The notes: generated by a model not told the origin, from the sequence alone. A DNA stretch of 31,577 nucleotides from Pelargonium nanum (GCA_036897485.1 JAYMTF010000695.1:1-31577); one strand, 5' to 3'; numbered from the stretch's first letter, positions 1-13,216 are shown. Numbers and translations are program-made.

Positions 1-66
1 GATTTGAACCCACGACCTCCTACGTGGAGATGTGTGTCTTGACCATTGCGCCACCCCCTAGGGGCT
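1..66 (-). mobile_element. tRNA-derived SINE head (partial, runs off the left edge)
   Basis: Read on the minus strand, the stretch has a pol III A-box-like element (complement of 41-53, TGGCGCAATGGTC). About 30 nt downstream is a good B box at the very edge (complement of 1-10, GGTTCAAATC). This is the internal promoter layout of tRNA genes and tRNA-derived SINEs. The tRNA cloverleaf does not close well (the D stem does not pair), so a SINE head inside a dymeclin intron is more likely than a working tRNA gene. The body and tail would lie left of the window and cannot be seen. Confidence 0.45.
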
Positions 67-84
67 ACTTTTTGGTTAGTTATT

Positions 85-252
85 CGTGAATTATTTCTAA
101 TATCCCTAAGATAAGTTAGTTAGATACCCTTGAGTTTGTTACAATAAAGCTATATGTGGGGACACATGAGGTAAAATTAAGCACTATTCAAATTATTATT
201 AATTTTTGCTAAAAATGAAAAGAGGATACTCATTTTGGGATAGATGGAGTAC
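85..252. mobile_element. Stowaway-like MITE remnant
   Basis: The right end (about 222-252, reading CATTTTGGGATAGATGGAG then TAC) resembles the terminal inverted repeat of plant Stowaway elements, whose usual end is a GGGACGGAGGGAGTA type sequence next to a TA target. The AT-rich interior, with a GGGACACATGAGGTAAAAT-like block near 158-176, also resembles the family. I see no clear matching left terminal repeat, so this is a decayed or truncated copy. It lies in the intron before the first visible dymeclin exon. Confidence 0.4.
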
Positions 253-313
253 TATTTTCTTAATTCGTGATTGGAAGCATTATTGTTTTAAAGCTTGGTA
301 TTTTTATGTGCAG

Positions 314-3300
314 ATCAAAACATTGAGAATCTCGTCATGCATAGTGTGCTGAATTTTATTGGATCGGTAGATGTGAGGTACATTAAGGAATATTCAAATG
401 TTTTTTTTTTTTTTATGGATGTTCATAATAATTGTCATCCTAATAATGAATTGTTATTTAAACCAGTTCCAACACGTATCCACTGCACCAGGAGCTGCTC
501 AACTTTTTGCTCATTGCTATGTCAACTCAGCTTTGTTCAGGGCCATCTCCCAGACCAGATGACGTGAACCCATTTCTTGATGCAGCAATGGCTCAGGTTA
601 GAAAGATAAAATATATCTTTTATTAGTGGGTACAAATTATCAGTACCTGCGAACTTATGTTTAGTATGCTACTGCAATTTGCAGGAAAATGCTTTGGTTA
701 GTTTGGTTGTCCGCAAACTGCTTATCAACTATATCACACGACCACACATTCCCTTAAATAGTGCCTACTATTCAGTCTTTTCTGAAGGAAGTCAACCTGG
801 TGTTCTACAGAGAGTTGGTTCTGTGGCTGGTATGGTGGTTCCGTATGATAATTTTATTCCATGTTATCTTGTGATTATTTTTTCGGTGCTCTTTCATGGG
901 AGGCATTATGTTAAAATAGGCTATTGAGCATTTTGTGGATCACAATTTCATAAAGTACCCATTATATGTGGCAGAAAAGGTGGCCACTTGATCCATTTCA
1001 TGTCAAGAATATGGAAGTATACACTGAATATGTAGCACCTTTTCACTTGTCTTGTGTTTTACTTCTCAACATTTATTTGCTTCTTCTCCATGTGCACTTC
1101 GTACTTTATTTATTACCTTGAGGTAATTGATGTAGGAATGACTTCTGTACGGCAATTGACATGCACTTTTCTTCAAATTTTCTGTCTTAAATTCAATACA
1201 AACCACTTCTTTATCACCCCTACTCTTTAGCTCTTTTCACATATGAACCATTAAAGTTCTCCTTTATATTCATCGCGGAATACCTTAGTGTTTTTTCTGA
1301 TGATATAAGATTCCGTTCTTATGTACTGTATCGTCAGTGCATTTTAATATATAATTCCTTTTATGCTTGAACTTGCAGCAACTTATGTGCTGTTGCCATT
1401 CAATTATTTGGTCAATTCTAGTGGCGAGGGATCAAAAAGTCCATTGGCCGACTGCAGCCTCCATGTGCTACTTATCCTCATTCATTATCGTAAATGTGTT
1501 GGCAGTAATGGGCCCATAACAGATACGAGTGTTAACGTTGCCGCTTCAGATTCTCTTTCAAAAGAAAATGCATATTTTTCTGAGAACCTGTTTTCCAAGG
1601 CCTTGGAGAATGCAAGGGATATTGAATGTAAGCTGCCCTCGTTTTCAATTCCTTTGCGCTTGATAATATGATACTATGGTGTTGGTAAATCAGTTTCCTC
1701 CTTGCAGTTGATCGTGTAGATCTTGAGGGGAATGCACACAATGGTCCTCTTGTTAGATTACCTTTTGCTTCTCTGTTTGACACTCTTGGCATGTGAGTGA
1801 CTATTTTTCCCTTCTCTGCCAGCATTTTGAAGATTGAAAGTATCTCTTCAGATTATACTTTTCTATTTTTTAATTGGACACACATTTATCATTATGTTGA
1901 AGATTGCAATGTCTTTGAATTTTGAGAATTTTGTTGGATTAAAATGTAATGTGCTGTGACAACTGACAAGAGTATCTGTTCAAAGCATCTATATCTGAGA
2001 TAACACTATCAAAGATAACATATACAACTTTCCTGAATATCACCTGAGGTTGAGAGTTAACGTTCAATTATATCTTGTACTCTACTTGAGTCTTGTTTGG
2101 TTGAATGGTTAAGGAAATCTGTCAGTGATCTGATGACTCATTCTTTTGTGAGGAAACATTTGTTGATGAAGGCATTTCCTGCTCTGACATACATCCATGT
2201 TTCTATGGTTGAAACTCTAAAATTTAATGCGGTAGAAAGATTTGAATAGATGTAGGTTCTAGCCTACCTTGATAGAGATTGTTCTTTCATGAAATCAAAA
2301 TTGTCTGCAAATGTGCCAATGTTCTTATGCCTTATAATCGTATTAAGAAGAACCAGTGCCTCAATGGAATGGACACGGGCCTGTGTCCTATTCATGTTGA
2401 AATTTGAATCAATACTTTGTATATACAAGTAGTTGCAGAGCAGGGGATTTAATGTATTTCTGCAGCTTCTAGTATTGCTTGGAGTGCCATAACATAGATG
2501 TTTTAAATCTTTGATCATCATGACATGTCACTTACACACGTTCCTATAGTTTTTTTGTCGATTCTATTAATATCTTGTATGCTAGTTAACCAAATCAGAT
2601 AATTTCCTTATGAAGGTTGTTCAAAATTGCAGATTGTGTAATATCGTTGTATCTTTTTAGGAGTCTACACTTAATTGCCACTTTTCTTTCTTTGAACAGG
2701 GCACAATAGAGATATGTTATTCTTGCGAGCAGTAATCTCTTAATGAACTGAAAGTGTAAAAAAAAAAAAATATATCATTGTTAATTTGTCATATTATTTT
2801 TCCTTTTATTGAGTTATTTCATACTTGATTTCTCTGCAGGTGCTTGGCTGATGAGGCCTCTGTCCTATTGCTTTACTCTTTAGTGCATGGGAACTCTGAC
2901 TTTCTGGAGTATGTTTTGGTTCGAACTGATGTGGATACATTGGTATGGAAGACACCTTTAATTTTTGTATGTTAATATTTTTTACTTTAAAAAAAAATAG
3001 TGAGAGAAGTGCAAAAGAATTTTTCATATAGTTGTTATCGTCATATGATCGTTTAGACCGGTTGTTTTTTTTAGTGTTATCGTCATATAGTGCAAAAGAA
3101 TTCTTAGTATATACTCGGTCATATTATCTAGCACATAATGTTGACTATTGATGTGCCATATAGCCGAAGTGCAGTCAAACTCATATTGGTGTTTCTATGA
3201 TGAAATCCAGTTGATGCCAGTTTTGGAAACATTGTATAATGCTTCAAGGAGGACATCTAATCAGATATACATGCTCCTGATTATACTTCTCATACTAAGT

Positions 3301-6300
3301 CAAGATTCTTCATTCAATTCAACCATTTACAAGCTGGTATGAATGACAATTCACCTATATTGTCCAAAGTTTAACTTCTCATACATGCTTCTGATTGTAT
3401 CAGTTTTGTTTATATTTGAACAGATTCTGCCTAGTGTTCCATGGTATAAAGAACGCCTCCTCCATCAGACGTCTCTTGGTTCCCTCATGGTTATAGTTCT
3501 GATTAGGACTGTTAAATATAACCTATCTAAGCTGCGGGTATGACTTGAAACCATCTTTGATACTTCAAAATAGTCTGATAGATTCATTGAGATTGTGATT
3601 TCAATACTCTGTTCCTCACTGTCAACTTCATATAATTTTGTCTTTAACAGGATGTTTATCTACATACGAATTGTCTAGCAACCTTAGCAAATATGGCTCC
3701 TCATGTGTACCATTTGAGTGCATATGCATCACAGAGACTAGTCAGCCTTTTCGATATGCTCTCTCGCAAGTAAGTTAGTCCCAATATTTTGAGACTGTAG
3801 AATACGATAACTATTTATATCGATATACAATACTTTAGGTGATTAATCATTATTATTATATTTCTATTTTTTGTATCCTAGCATGAGCTTCAGTGCTAAT
3901 TTTAATTTATTTTTGAATCAGATATAATAAGCTTGCAGAATTAAAGGGTGATAAGATGCATATAGCCAAAGTCAACTCAATAGAAGGAGACAGTCTCGCA
4001 GAAGATGTGGTACTAGTTATGACTTTTTTTTACGTGATATTCGATCAATAACTCTATGCTTTTGGAAGTCTCTCTTTCTTGTATCATTTCTGTTTTTCTA
4101 AGATAAAATTATATTTGTTGCAGACAACGGAGTTGCATATCTATACTGACTTCCTGAGAATTGTCCTTGAAATAATGAATGCAATCTTGACTTATGCCCT
4201 GCCACGGAATCCAGAGGTTGCATCATTTTATCTAATGTGATTGTCTTGAAATAATATTTTTAATATGGAATACCATTTCATGATTTCTGTATCTCTAACC
4301 ATGTTTGTTTGGACAGGTTGTATATGCAATAATGCACAGACAGGAGGTCTTTCAACCATTCAAGAGTCATCCACGCTTTAATGAGCTGCTTGAAAACATT
4401 TATACTGTATGCTTCTGTGTCTTATGTTAACAATAATTTATACGTTTCCAGGATTTGGCTGTTCTTTTAAATGGTCCTATTCATAATATTAATAAATCAG
4501 AATCATAAAGTTTATCGGTATGGAGACATTGAAATATTCTAGTATCATCGTTATATTCAGATGAAGTCAATCTTGAGAATTCAGAGGATCGTTTATCCTA
4601 ATTTCTTCTACAATTGCGATTTTTATTCTTGATTCACTCCATTGGTAACCATTGTTCTCTGTAGATGATATGTATGTGATCATTCAATTTTATTTTTATA
4701 GTTAAATGAACAGGTCAATAGTAAACTTGCGATTTGTTGAAAGTCTTGATGTTGCAATACTTCTCTACAAGCTTTCTCAATGTTTGAAGAATGTGTATGA
4801 ATTTCTTTGTGCATTTTGGTGAAGTGAATCCTTTGGTCTTTTCAGGTGTTAGATTTTTTCAATACTCGCATGGATGCCCAAAGAAAGGATGGTGAGTGGT
4901 CGGTAGAGAAAGTTCTCCAAGTCATAAATATAAATTGTCGTTCTTGGCGGGCCGAAGGGTTGAAGGTAAAGATGAAGAATTGGGCGGGCCTAGGCTAATA
5001 AAAACTATTTTGAGGGTTGTATTCGTCTGACACTCGATGATTATTTTGCAGATGTTCACCCAATTACGCTTCACTTATGAACAAGAGAGTCAATCGGAGG
5101 AGTTCTTTATTCCATATGTGTGGCGGCTAGCTCTATCCCGCTGGTATTATCTTCTTGTCATTCCTTACTGGTTCTAGGCATAAGAGAACAGCAGTGAAAA
5201 GAACAAATAAATACCGAGACAAAGAGAAAAGAAAATAATAATAATTTGAACTTCATATTGTCATTTGAAGTTTCAAACTAAACATGTTGGTTTTTGAGTT
5301 TTCTAGCATTGTTATTTGTGATATCTAATTATATGCACAACAGATTTGGCTCAATATACTGTCTATTTCCAGATTTTTTTCTAATACGTGTTATTTTTAT
5401 GCATATGAATGTTACATGAGGTTGTTTTATGCCACTGATCCCTTTGCTCTGCTATATGTCTTGACAGTGGGTTCAGTTTTAATCCCAGTGCTATAAACAT
5501 GTTTCCGGTTGATCTACCAGTGGAAGTAAGTATCTGAATTTGCCCCCAACAGATGCCATATTTGTCTTTCTACTTTTGTTTTTCTTTAGGTGTCTTACTA
5601 TGAATATGATGGTGATTTTTTTGCATGACGGCCAAGTTGAACTATCTCTGTTTGCCAATATGTTTCTGTAGCATGAGTGAAGCATCCTACTTGGAATTGT
5701 TAGCATGAAAACTAGAGACAAATTGACACTATATATTAGAGTGGTTCTCCTTAGTTGTACAAATGGATATGGAGTTAGTAAATTTGAAATGAAAATTGTG
5801 TGGGTCTATAAATTGTGAACCTACCCTAATGCAGTAATAATAGTCATGTACGGAGTATTTTATTTACTTACGTTGGGATCCGGGATCCCAGCCAACTTAT
5901 TTTTTTCTATTGTTATTGGTAGCATTCAATTCAATCATCTAAGAAACTGGGGTGGGTAATGTCAATGAGCTGAAATGCCAATGTTACGATTTAATGGACA
6001 ATAATTGTGCAGGCCCACAAGTTGTGAACTAACTATAATGAACTAATAAATCTTGTATTGTAATAAAAAAAAATTCATAATGAGTGGCCTCCACTAGTCT
6101 ACTTTGATAATTGGTATGACATCAATTCCACCCTTTGAGAAATTACTTGGCAGATAATGATTTATACAATTAAAATCATTCATGCCTATTAACTTCTGTC
6201 CTGGTAACAGAGCCATCATACTAATGTATAAATTAATTGTAATTGCACATGTTCGTTACATACATAAATTAATGAACAAAAGCAATTTGTTTGTGCGGTA

Positions 6301-6900
6301 TTTTTGTCATGAATAACAATCACTTGAGGTGTATCATAGAACACCCAAAGTCATGAACTACTTTTTTAGTTATGAATTTCAGATGTTTTATTAGATCAAA
6401 GTATTCTTAATACATGATATGGCTTTACATGCGATGCTGGTCAACAAAAGAGCAAATTGGTTGAGACATTAGTGCCTGCTAGAACGTAGAGTCCCTATGA
6501 GTGTAATATGTTTTCTTTACATGTCACCATGAGCACATAGCAAGGTACATGTCATTATGAGCCTAGGTTATTAGCAGAGACTGATTGTGATAATATGAAC
6601 TTTGATTTGGAGGTGGTTGGTTACCCTGAAACAAATGTGGTTGGCATTCAATGATGCAGTGCTCTCAGATCTTTTGCATGGTGTTATTATTTTATTAGTT
6701 TCAAATCCATATGTTATTATTTGTTGCAAATTACATACTGGTGTTTGCCCTAGTTGAATCATGTTCCTGTTTGATTTGTTCTCATCAATTGTACGTGTAT
6801 CGTTACCTTGTCATTGCAGGAGACACAAAATAATCACGAGGAAATTGATAAGCATCAAGATGGTTTGTTGAATGAGCATGAGAGGCAGCTGGAGCCGTAG
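314..6900 (+). CDS. DYM: Dymeclin (Golgi-associated protein), 3' part of gene
   Basis: Sixteen exons join in frame into 584 residues plus a TAG stop: 314-377, 467-596, 685-829, 1379-1627, 1708-1792, 2840-2942, 3211-3336, 3424-3537, 3651-3769, 3922-4009, 4124-4216, 4317-4406, 4846-4965, 5052-5143, 5468-5525 and 6820-6900. All introns are GT-AG. Dymeclins are about 700 residues in plants, so roughly the first 120-140 residues lie left of the window. Recognisable family blocks are [85 protein letters not shown] and [18 protein letters not shown]. Animal dymeclin is a peripheral membrane protein that shuttles between cytosol and Golgi and is needed for normal Golgi traffic; a similar plant role is inferred. 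The last 27 residues (ETQNNHEE...) are charged and variable, as is usual at this C-terminus. The 1.3-kb last intron (5526-6819) shows no gene. Confidence 0.95.
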
Positions 6901-7042
6901 TTGTTCAAGAACATTAGTGAATATGTAAATAGATGAAAATGTATTCTTTTTATTCTTTTTTGTTTATACATTTTGGGACAGTGTAGAAAGAGGCCTTGTG
7001 GCATAGTAGACAGACAAATATGAGATATGATCCAATGTATTG

Positions 7043-7048
7043 AATAAA
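7043..7048 (+). promoter_or_regulatory. Polyadenylation signal AATAAA (dymeclin)
   Basis: A canonical AATAAA lies about 145 bp after the dymeclin stop in a T-rich 3' UTR-like sequence. Plant signals are loose, so its use is inferred. Confidence 0.45.
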
Positions 7049-7307
7049 TAGCTGTTCAATTCCAGTTTTATGATACAGTAGTGCCTTTTGCACAGCAGGA
7101 CTCTGGGTTTCACATTAATTTCAGTGTATCGAAACTTTGGGGCATAGATTTTATTTTCTTTCTCCTGTCATGCTCTAGAAGATTAACAACAGTTGTAGGG
7201 TGTGTTTGGTTGTGAAAATTTCTTTCCTTCTGTTTAGATGAGAATGAGCTCCAGTGCAGGAAGGCCCTAGCTGGTTCCCGAATGTAGCTACTTCTTATTT
7301 CTAATAT

Positions 7308-7675
7308 GGAGAAAGGTACAATTTAGTCTATGAACTATCCAAAACGTGCCGATTTAGTCCTTGAATTATCAATTGGGTCAATTTAGTTCAAAAGTTATCC
7401 AATCGTGTCAATTTAGTTCAAATGTTTTTAGAGACCGTGTCAAATCAGGAAATTTCGATGAATACATGAACGGAATAAAATACTACATGTAAGCAGGAAT
7501 TAACGGATTCCGTCTATAGATTTGATGGAATGTCCTGATTTAATACGGTTTCTGAAAATATTTGGACTAAATTGACATAATTGTATAAATTTTGGACTAA
7601 ATTGACTCGATTGATAGTTCATGGATTAAATCGGCACGTTTTGAATAGTTCAAAGACTAAATTTGACATTTTCCC
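7308..7675. mobile_element. MULE-like fold-back MITE (368 bp)
   Basis: The two halves are imperfect inverted copies of each other over nearly their whole length. Both arms carry AATTTAGTC, then a TGAACTAT(C/T)C-type block, then AAAACGTGCCGATTTA, then repeated GTCAATTTAGT(C/T)C blocks, and they meet near a TCAGGAAATT...TCCTGATT centre. The ends read GGAGAAAGG and, inverted, GGGAAAATG. The flanking 9-mers TTCTAATAT (7299-7307) and TTATGATAT (7676-7684) agree at 7 of 9 positions, as in an aged 9-bp target duplication of Mutator-type elements. There is no transposase, so it would be non-autonomous. The arms are direct observation; the superfamily is inferred. Confidence 0.7.
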
Positions 7676-8433
7676 TTATGATATTGATTTCCAACCTTAA
7701 AAGAATATGTTTAAACCCTTGGACCCTTTTACTCAACTGCTAGGGTCATGAATGTCACTTTTATAAATTTTATTACATTTGTTATTCCATTTAAACAACA
7801 TGACATCATATGAATTGTCTGTTCCCTTAGTTTTGAGGGGGTATTTAAATAATCCATCTCAAAAAATGCTTAATGTGGGAAAACATGAACTGTATAACTC
7901 ATTAAATGAAAAAAAAAATCTCTTTTATAAATCGAACTGACACATTTAATTCAAGACCACCGATGATCTTTATGGAATAATAACAAAACAACAAAATCGT
8001 TCTATATATAAAATGGAGCAATATTCTTATTAATATTTTTAAAAAAAATTCAATTGAGTAGTTGGCCAAATTTGTACGAAATCAGTTGTTTCCAGTCTTA
8101 CTTTGCTATAATTGTAAATATTCACGTACTCTGTAATTTTTTAAAACATACATTTCTGTTAAATGTGTTGCTTGTCCTGTCTAATTTTGGGAGGAAAATA
8201 CAAAAAACTAGCTAGCATTCTAAACAGAAGTGGTAACAATATAGTTATGCTGCAATGTTTCTTTAACTGCATAACTCATCCCAAATGTTCCTTCAACTAA
8301 ATAACTCAATAATGAAGCTTTCTCTAAGCATATCAAATTTCATGTCAAAAGGGAAATCGGAAATGACAATATCATATCATTGAAACCAAACCTCATCTTC
8401 ATTTTCCCCTCCAAAACTCGAACTTGAAACACA

Positions 8434-11400
8434 ATGAAGATTCTAGTGTTTGCTCTGCAAATTTCCATCTTCATTCTATCACAAACACCTAAAATCTTGG
8501 CTTCTGAAAAGGTAAGAAACTTCATCATTTTGTTATCTTTTCTACATTTGTTTTATAGTACCTTTAAATTGAACAATGTCTTTTTCTTCTTATTTTTTTG
8601 CAGTCTTATATAGTGTGTTTAGGGGCACATTCTCATGGACTTGGCTCCATTGATGTTGACAAAGTAAAAGATTCACATCAGGAGTTTCTGGGATTATTGT
8701 TGAGGAAGTAAGTTTATTTATATAGATAAAGTTTGGTTTCAATGCTAAATAGTATGTACATTCTTTAATCAAAGAAATTAGAATATGTACCCAGCTTTCT
8801 TATGCTTTCAATTTTTCATGCACAGCAAAACAATGGCCAAGAACAAACTCTACTATAGTTATGCCAGACATGCTAATGCCTTTGCTGCTGTTCTTGAAGA
8901 TCATGAAGCTGCAGAGCTTGCAAGTAATTTAACTTTAATTTCATATATATTGCTGTTGAGTTTAAAATAACTATGTTATGGTATTAATATTGTATTTATC
9001 ATCAATGTAGAACATCCAGATGTTATTTCAATTACTGACAACGAGACACGAAAGTTGCAAACAACCCGTTCATGGGAATTTCTTGGATTGGAGAAAGACG
9101 GATTAATTCCACCGGATTCAATATGGACCAAAGCAAAATTTGGTGAAGATGTCATTATTGGCAACTTTGATACAGGTAAGTTTTGAATTCTTGAACATAA
9201 AAAATGAGACATTGATTCCACCAGTTTCAGGAACTTCATTAGTTTTAGGAACATTTGTACTCATCTCTTGAGTCTTGACATGTCCTATTTACTTGTGCTG
9301 TATCATTAGGTGTTTGGCCAGAATCAAAAAGTTTCAGCGGCGAAGGATTTGGACCAGTTCCATCAAAATGGAAAGGAATTTGTGAACTGGATACCCAAAA
9401 AGGAGCTGGTTGCAACAGGTATTGATTTTGAGCTAACTCTAGCTGTTTAGAGCTGTCATGTGTAGACTTTTTAACTATGTATAGTTAGGGGAAAACTGAA
9501 ATATTCTATAATTGACTCTTACAAGTAAGCTGCATATATTACAGGAAGCTAATTGGGGCGAGATACTTCAATAGAGGCTATCATGCAACCTATTCCGAAA
9601 AGATCAAGAAGGCATATACACATGAACACAATACTACTTTTGAGTATTTCAACACTCCACGCGACGAAACAGGCCATGGAACTCACACACTCTCAACAGC
9701 GGGTGGTAGCTTCGTTTACGGGGCTAATATATTTGGACATGGCAGTGGCGTTGCTAAAGGCGGGTCTCCTAGAGCTCGTGTAGCTTCGTATAAAGTATGT
9801 GGACCTCTTCTTGATGACGAAGACCCGTGCACTGATGAGGACATCTTGGCTGCATATGATGCTGCCATAGGTGATGGTGTCGATGTGCTCTCTCTGTCAC
9901 TCGCAGGCAATGAGGCCAAAGAATTTTACAATGATTGGATCTCAATAGGAGCCTTCCATGCAGTGAAGCATGGAATTGTTGTGGTTGCTTCTGCTGGGAA
10001 CTCAGGACCTGTGCCAGGGACAGTAGATAATGTTGCTCCATGGATACTCACAGTTGCTGACAATACTATTGATAGAGACTTTGTAAATTATGTTGTTCTT
10101 GGGAACAATATGCGCCTTAAGGTATGTGACAACATTAATGTTCAGCCTTAAAGATTGCTTCTTTTGTTCTTTCATGTCATGGATTCATTAGTGTATTGCA
10201 AATCTCAATTCATGTTTTTATGTGTACTACCAGGGAAGAAGCTTGTCATCTACAGCCTTGCCATCTCGAAAGCTCTATCAACTAATTCATGGAGTAGATG
10301 CCAGAGAAGTACGCGATTCAAATATTGATGACGCGTAAGTAAAATAAAGATGCTCAAATCCTTTGTTACACTTTTAGTGATTTGATCATGATCACAATCA
10401 ATATTATGCAGAAAAAATTGTAACAAAAGTTTTTTCTTTTTTGTAACATGTACAGTCTTTATTGCAAAACAAGTGCCTTGGATCCCAAGAAGTTGGAAGG
10501 AAAGATTTTGGTTTGTGCATATAATCAGTACAGTCCAGTATATAGCATAGAGCAAGCAGCTGCTGATGCTGGTGCAGTTGGGGTGGTTTTTGCAAATGAT
10601 GCAGAAACTGCAAATGCAACTGAAGCATTTCTTTACAAGCGCCCCGCTTCGCAGATTAACTTCTTTGATGGACAATCTCTTTTCGCGTACATGAGCTCTA
10701 CCAAGTAATCGTCTTGCCACGTACTATGCACTTGATAAAATTGATGTTTCTTAATTAGTACTAACATTGATATATGTATATGTGTTTAACAGGAACCCTG
10801 TTGGATACATCACTCCAGTGGAAACAGAATTAGGAACTAAGGAGACTCCAATCATGTCACCATATTCTGCTAGGGGACCCAATCCTATTGAGCCAACAAT
10901 CCTCAAGGTATGCCAATGCTAGCTCATAGTCTCGTACCAATTCAATCATTTGCAAAATTATATGTTTGCTCTATTCTTGTACTAAATCTTACATATGTGC
11001 TCAAAATTCTTGAGTGCATTTCAGCCTGACATTACTGCCCCCGGGGAGTATATAATCGCGGCTCACACTCAAGTAGTAGGAGCAACTTCTGACCCGTCAG
11101 ATGAACGTCTCGTTCCTTTTACTATCCAGTCGGGTACTTCAATGGCATGCCCTCATGTTGCTGGCATTGTTGGTCTGCTCAAAGCTATTCATCCCAATTG
11201 GACTCCAGCAGCTATAAAATCTGCAATCATGACTACTGGTAAGTTTTTTATTTTATTTTTTTTTTATTTTTTTATGACTACTGGTAAGTGGTAACTATAA
11301 TATTGCTATCTTGTGCTACACTTTGGATTGCAAAAAATGTTATGCAAATAAGTTTTTTCAGCATATTTTAAAACATGATCTTTTTGTTTTTGCAGCAAGA

Positions 11401-11928
11401 ACTCAATATGGTGAGGAATCACTGCTTGACTATACCAGCAAAAACGCGACGCCATTAGCCTATGGTGCAGGACATGTGCAACCTAACAATGCAATGGATC
11501 CAGGACTGGTTTATGACTTAACCACAAATGATTACTTAAACTTTCTTTGTGCTCATGGCTACGACGATACCAAATTGAAACATTTCTCAGATGGACAATA
11601 CAAGTGTCCCAAGTCGTTAGGTTTGACAGACTTCAATTACCCTTCAATCACTGTCCCTAATCTTGGTGCATCGATAAATGTAACCCGAAGAGTGAAGAAT
11701 GTTGGGTCTCCAGCTACTTACAAAGTGCATGTTGAGGAACCTATGGGGATCTCCATTTCAGTTGAACCTTCAAGCTTGACATTTGAGAAAATGGGGGAAG
11801 AAAAAGAATTTATGGTTACTATGAAGAGTAGAAATATAAATAAGTTTAAAGACTATGTATTTGGAAAGTTGGTATGGTCAGATGGAAAGCACTTGGTCAC
11901 AAGTCCAGTTGTTATAAAGCAAAGTTAA
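8434..11928 (+). CDS. Subtilisin-like serine protease (SBT5/AIR3-type subtilase)
   Basis: Eleven exons give an intact 780-residue preproprotein: 8434-8511, 8604-8707, 8826-8923, 9011-9175, 9310-9418, 9545-10121, 10234-10334, 10456-10704, 10793-10907, 11025-11238 and 11396-11928. Residues 1-23 form a hydrophobic signal peptide ([10 protein letters not shown]...), followed by an inhibitor_I9 propeptide that begins [13 protein letters not shown]. The peptidase S8 domain has the full catalytic set: Asp147 in NFDTGVWPES, His229 in ETGHGTHT, oxyanion Asn337 in SAGNSGP and Ser571 in [13 protein letters not shown] protease-associated insert occupies about residues 385-505, and a fibronectin-III-like C-terminal domain ends [14 protein letters not shown]. 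It is predicted to be secreted to the apoplast. The LGAHSHG propeptide and many introns fit the SBT5 group, which includes AIR3. All key residues are present, so it should be active. Intron 10 begins with a duplicated splice donor (see findings). The physiological substrate is unknown. Confidence 0.95.
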
Positions 11929-12348
11929 AGGATTGTGTCAGGTTCGAGCCTCGGTTGTTACGCTTGCTGGTGAAGAAAAAGAGTTAAGGATTGTGAGTAT
12001 GTTGATTATGTCATCTCCACCAGCAAACTGCATTGGCCAATGAGAGTTGAAGTTTGGAACATGAGAATGTGGTGACCAAATCAAGAAGCTCCAGCTTGAC
12101 AATAGCATCCTCATGATAACAAGTGCTGAGAAATGTTATTGACAGATGCTTGAGCATGCTCAGCTTGAATTAACATAAGACTAGGAACAACATTTGATGC
12201 TTTTGATATTGTTGTGATTAAAGAGTGAAGCCAAAGTTGTTTCAATAATCAATCTCAAAAGCAAGGGAAAAAGAAGACCAATTCATATGATCATGTACAA
12301 TATGCATATTTGACAAAATAAGAATGTACTATAGCATTTGGTGATCTG

Positions 12349-12354
12349 AATAAA
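12349..12354 (+). promoter_or_regulatory. Possible polyadenylation signal AATAAA (subtilase)
   Basis: AATAAA lies about 420 bp after the subtilase stop, in an AT-rich stretch without other genes. It is a candidate only: the distance is rather long for a plant 3' UTR. Confidence 0.3.
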
Positions 12355-13216
12355 CAAATATTATGACTATGACAGTATAATATTTTTATGGGAATTGTGA
12401 CTCCTGCAGTTATTTTATAAGAAGGCTATGTATATTTAGAGATAAGACAGTATATCTGTTGTGCTAACCTTTCAATTGGAAGCTTTGGTCATCTACTTCT
12501 AATTGTTTAAGGAACTTTTCTTGACTCGAAATCATAACTGAAATAAAAGAGCTTTAGTACATTCTTAGTTAACCCATGCACTTGGTGGTGGTCCATAATT
12601 ATCTGATCCTCTAACAATATCTCAAAACATATATATTTGTTTTTATCAGCGAGCTTCATCAACGGGGATAACTCTCCCCTTAACCTAAAACCCTACTCAT
12701 ACCGTCGGCATGTAGAGTCAAACAGTCGAATCTGAGACTTTAAAAAGAAACTAAATCGCTTAAATTGTTTGTTAACCAAGTATTTATTTCTAGTTCTATG
12801 ATTTGTTTTCCACATATTTAATTCTATACAGAACAATATCAACTAAAACTTCAGTTCAAATCGTGGCTATATTGCCAATTTTTCATTTATTTGGGAACAA
12901 GTCTAGACAATACTTTGGCAACATGTATAGCCGGATCGATAAGAGGATACTTAAATACTCATCAATTCTCTTTCCGAAAAATGCTAAATGTCTAAGATAC
13001 TGTATACAAAATATTTTTATACGAAGTGACTTGACAATTTATGCGAAAAACACATATACTTATATTTATGTAGTTTAAAATTAAGTTTAACGAAAACAAC
13101 CCAACATGTATGACACAACAACTATCACATGAAATTTTGGTGCGGAGCACATACGGTACATATCTCGCATTGTTATTCGACCAATCAATGAAATATTTGA
13201 TGTGACAATTGTCATA

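Larger units (their letters stand above)
6901..8433. other. Intergenic: dymeclin 3' flank to subtilase 5' flank
   Basis: No coding region is visible here. The stretch holds the likely dymeclin 3' UTR, a fold-back transposable element (listed separately) and AT-rich DNA leading to the subtilase. I see no convincing TATA box for the subtilase. Confidence 0.7.

Noticed and set aside
1-60. Minus-strand tRNA gene
   Set aside because: A and B boxes are present, but the D and acceptor stems do not pair properly and the 3' end is outside the window; a SINE head is more likely.
5878-5902. Near-palindrome TGGGATCCGGGATCCCA in the last dymeclin intron
   Set aside because: It is short and imperfect, with no element ends or duplications around it.
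12640-12770. Possible second SINE (GATTCGACT on the minus strand)
   Set aside because: The B-box-like sequence lacks a correctly spaced A box, a poly(A) tail and target duplications.
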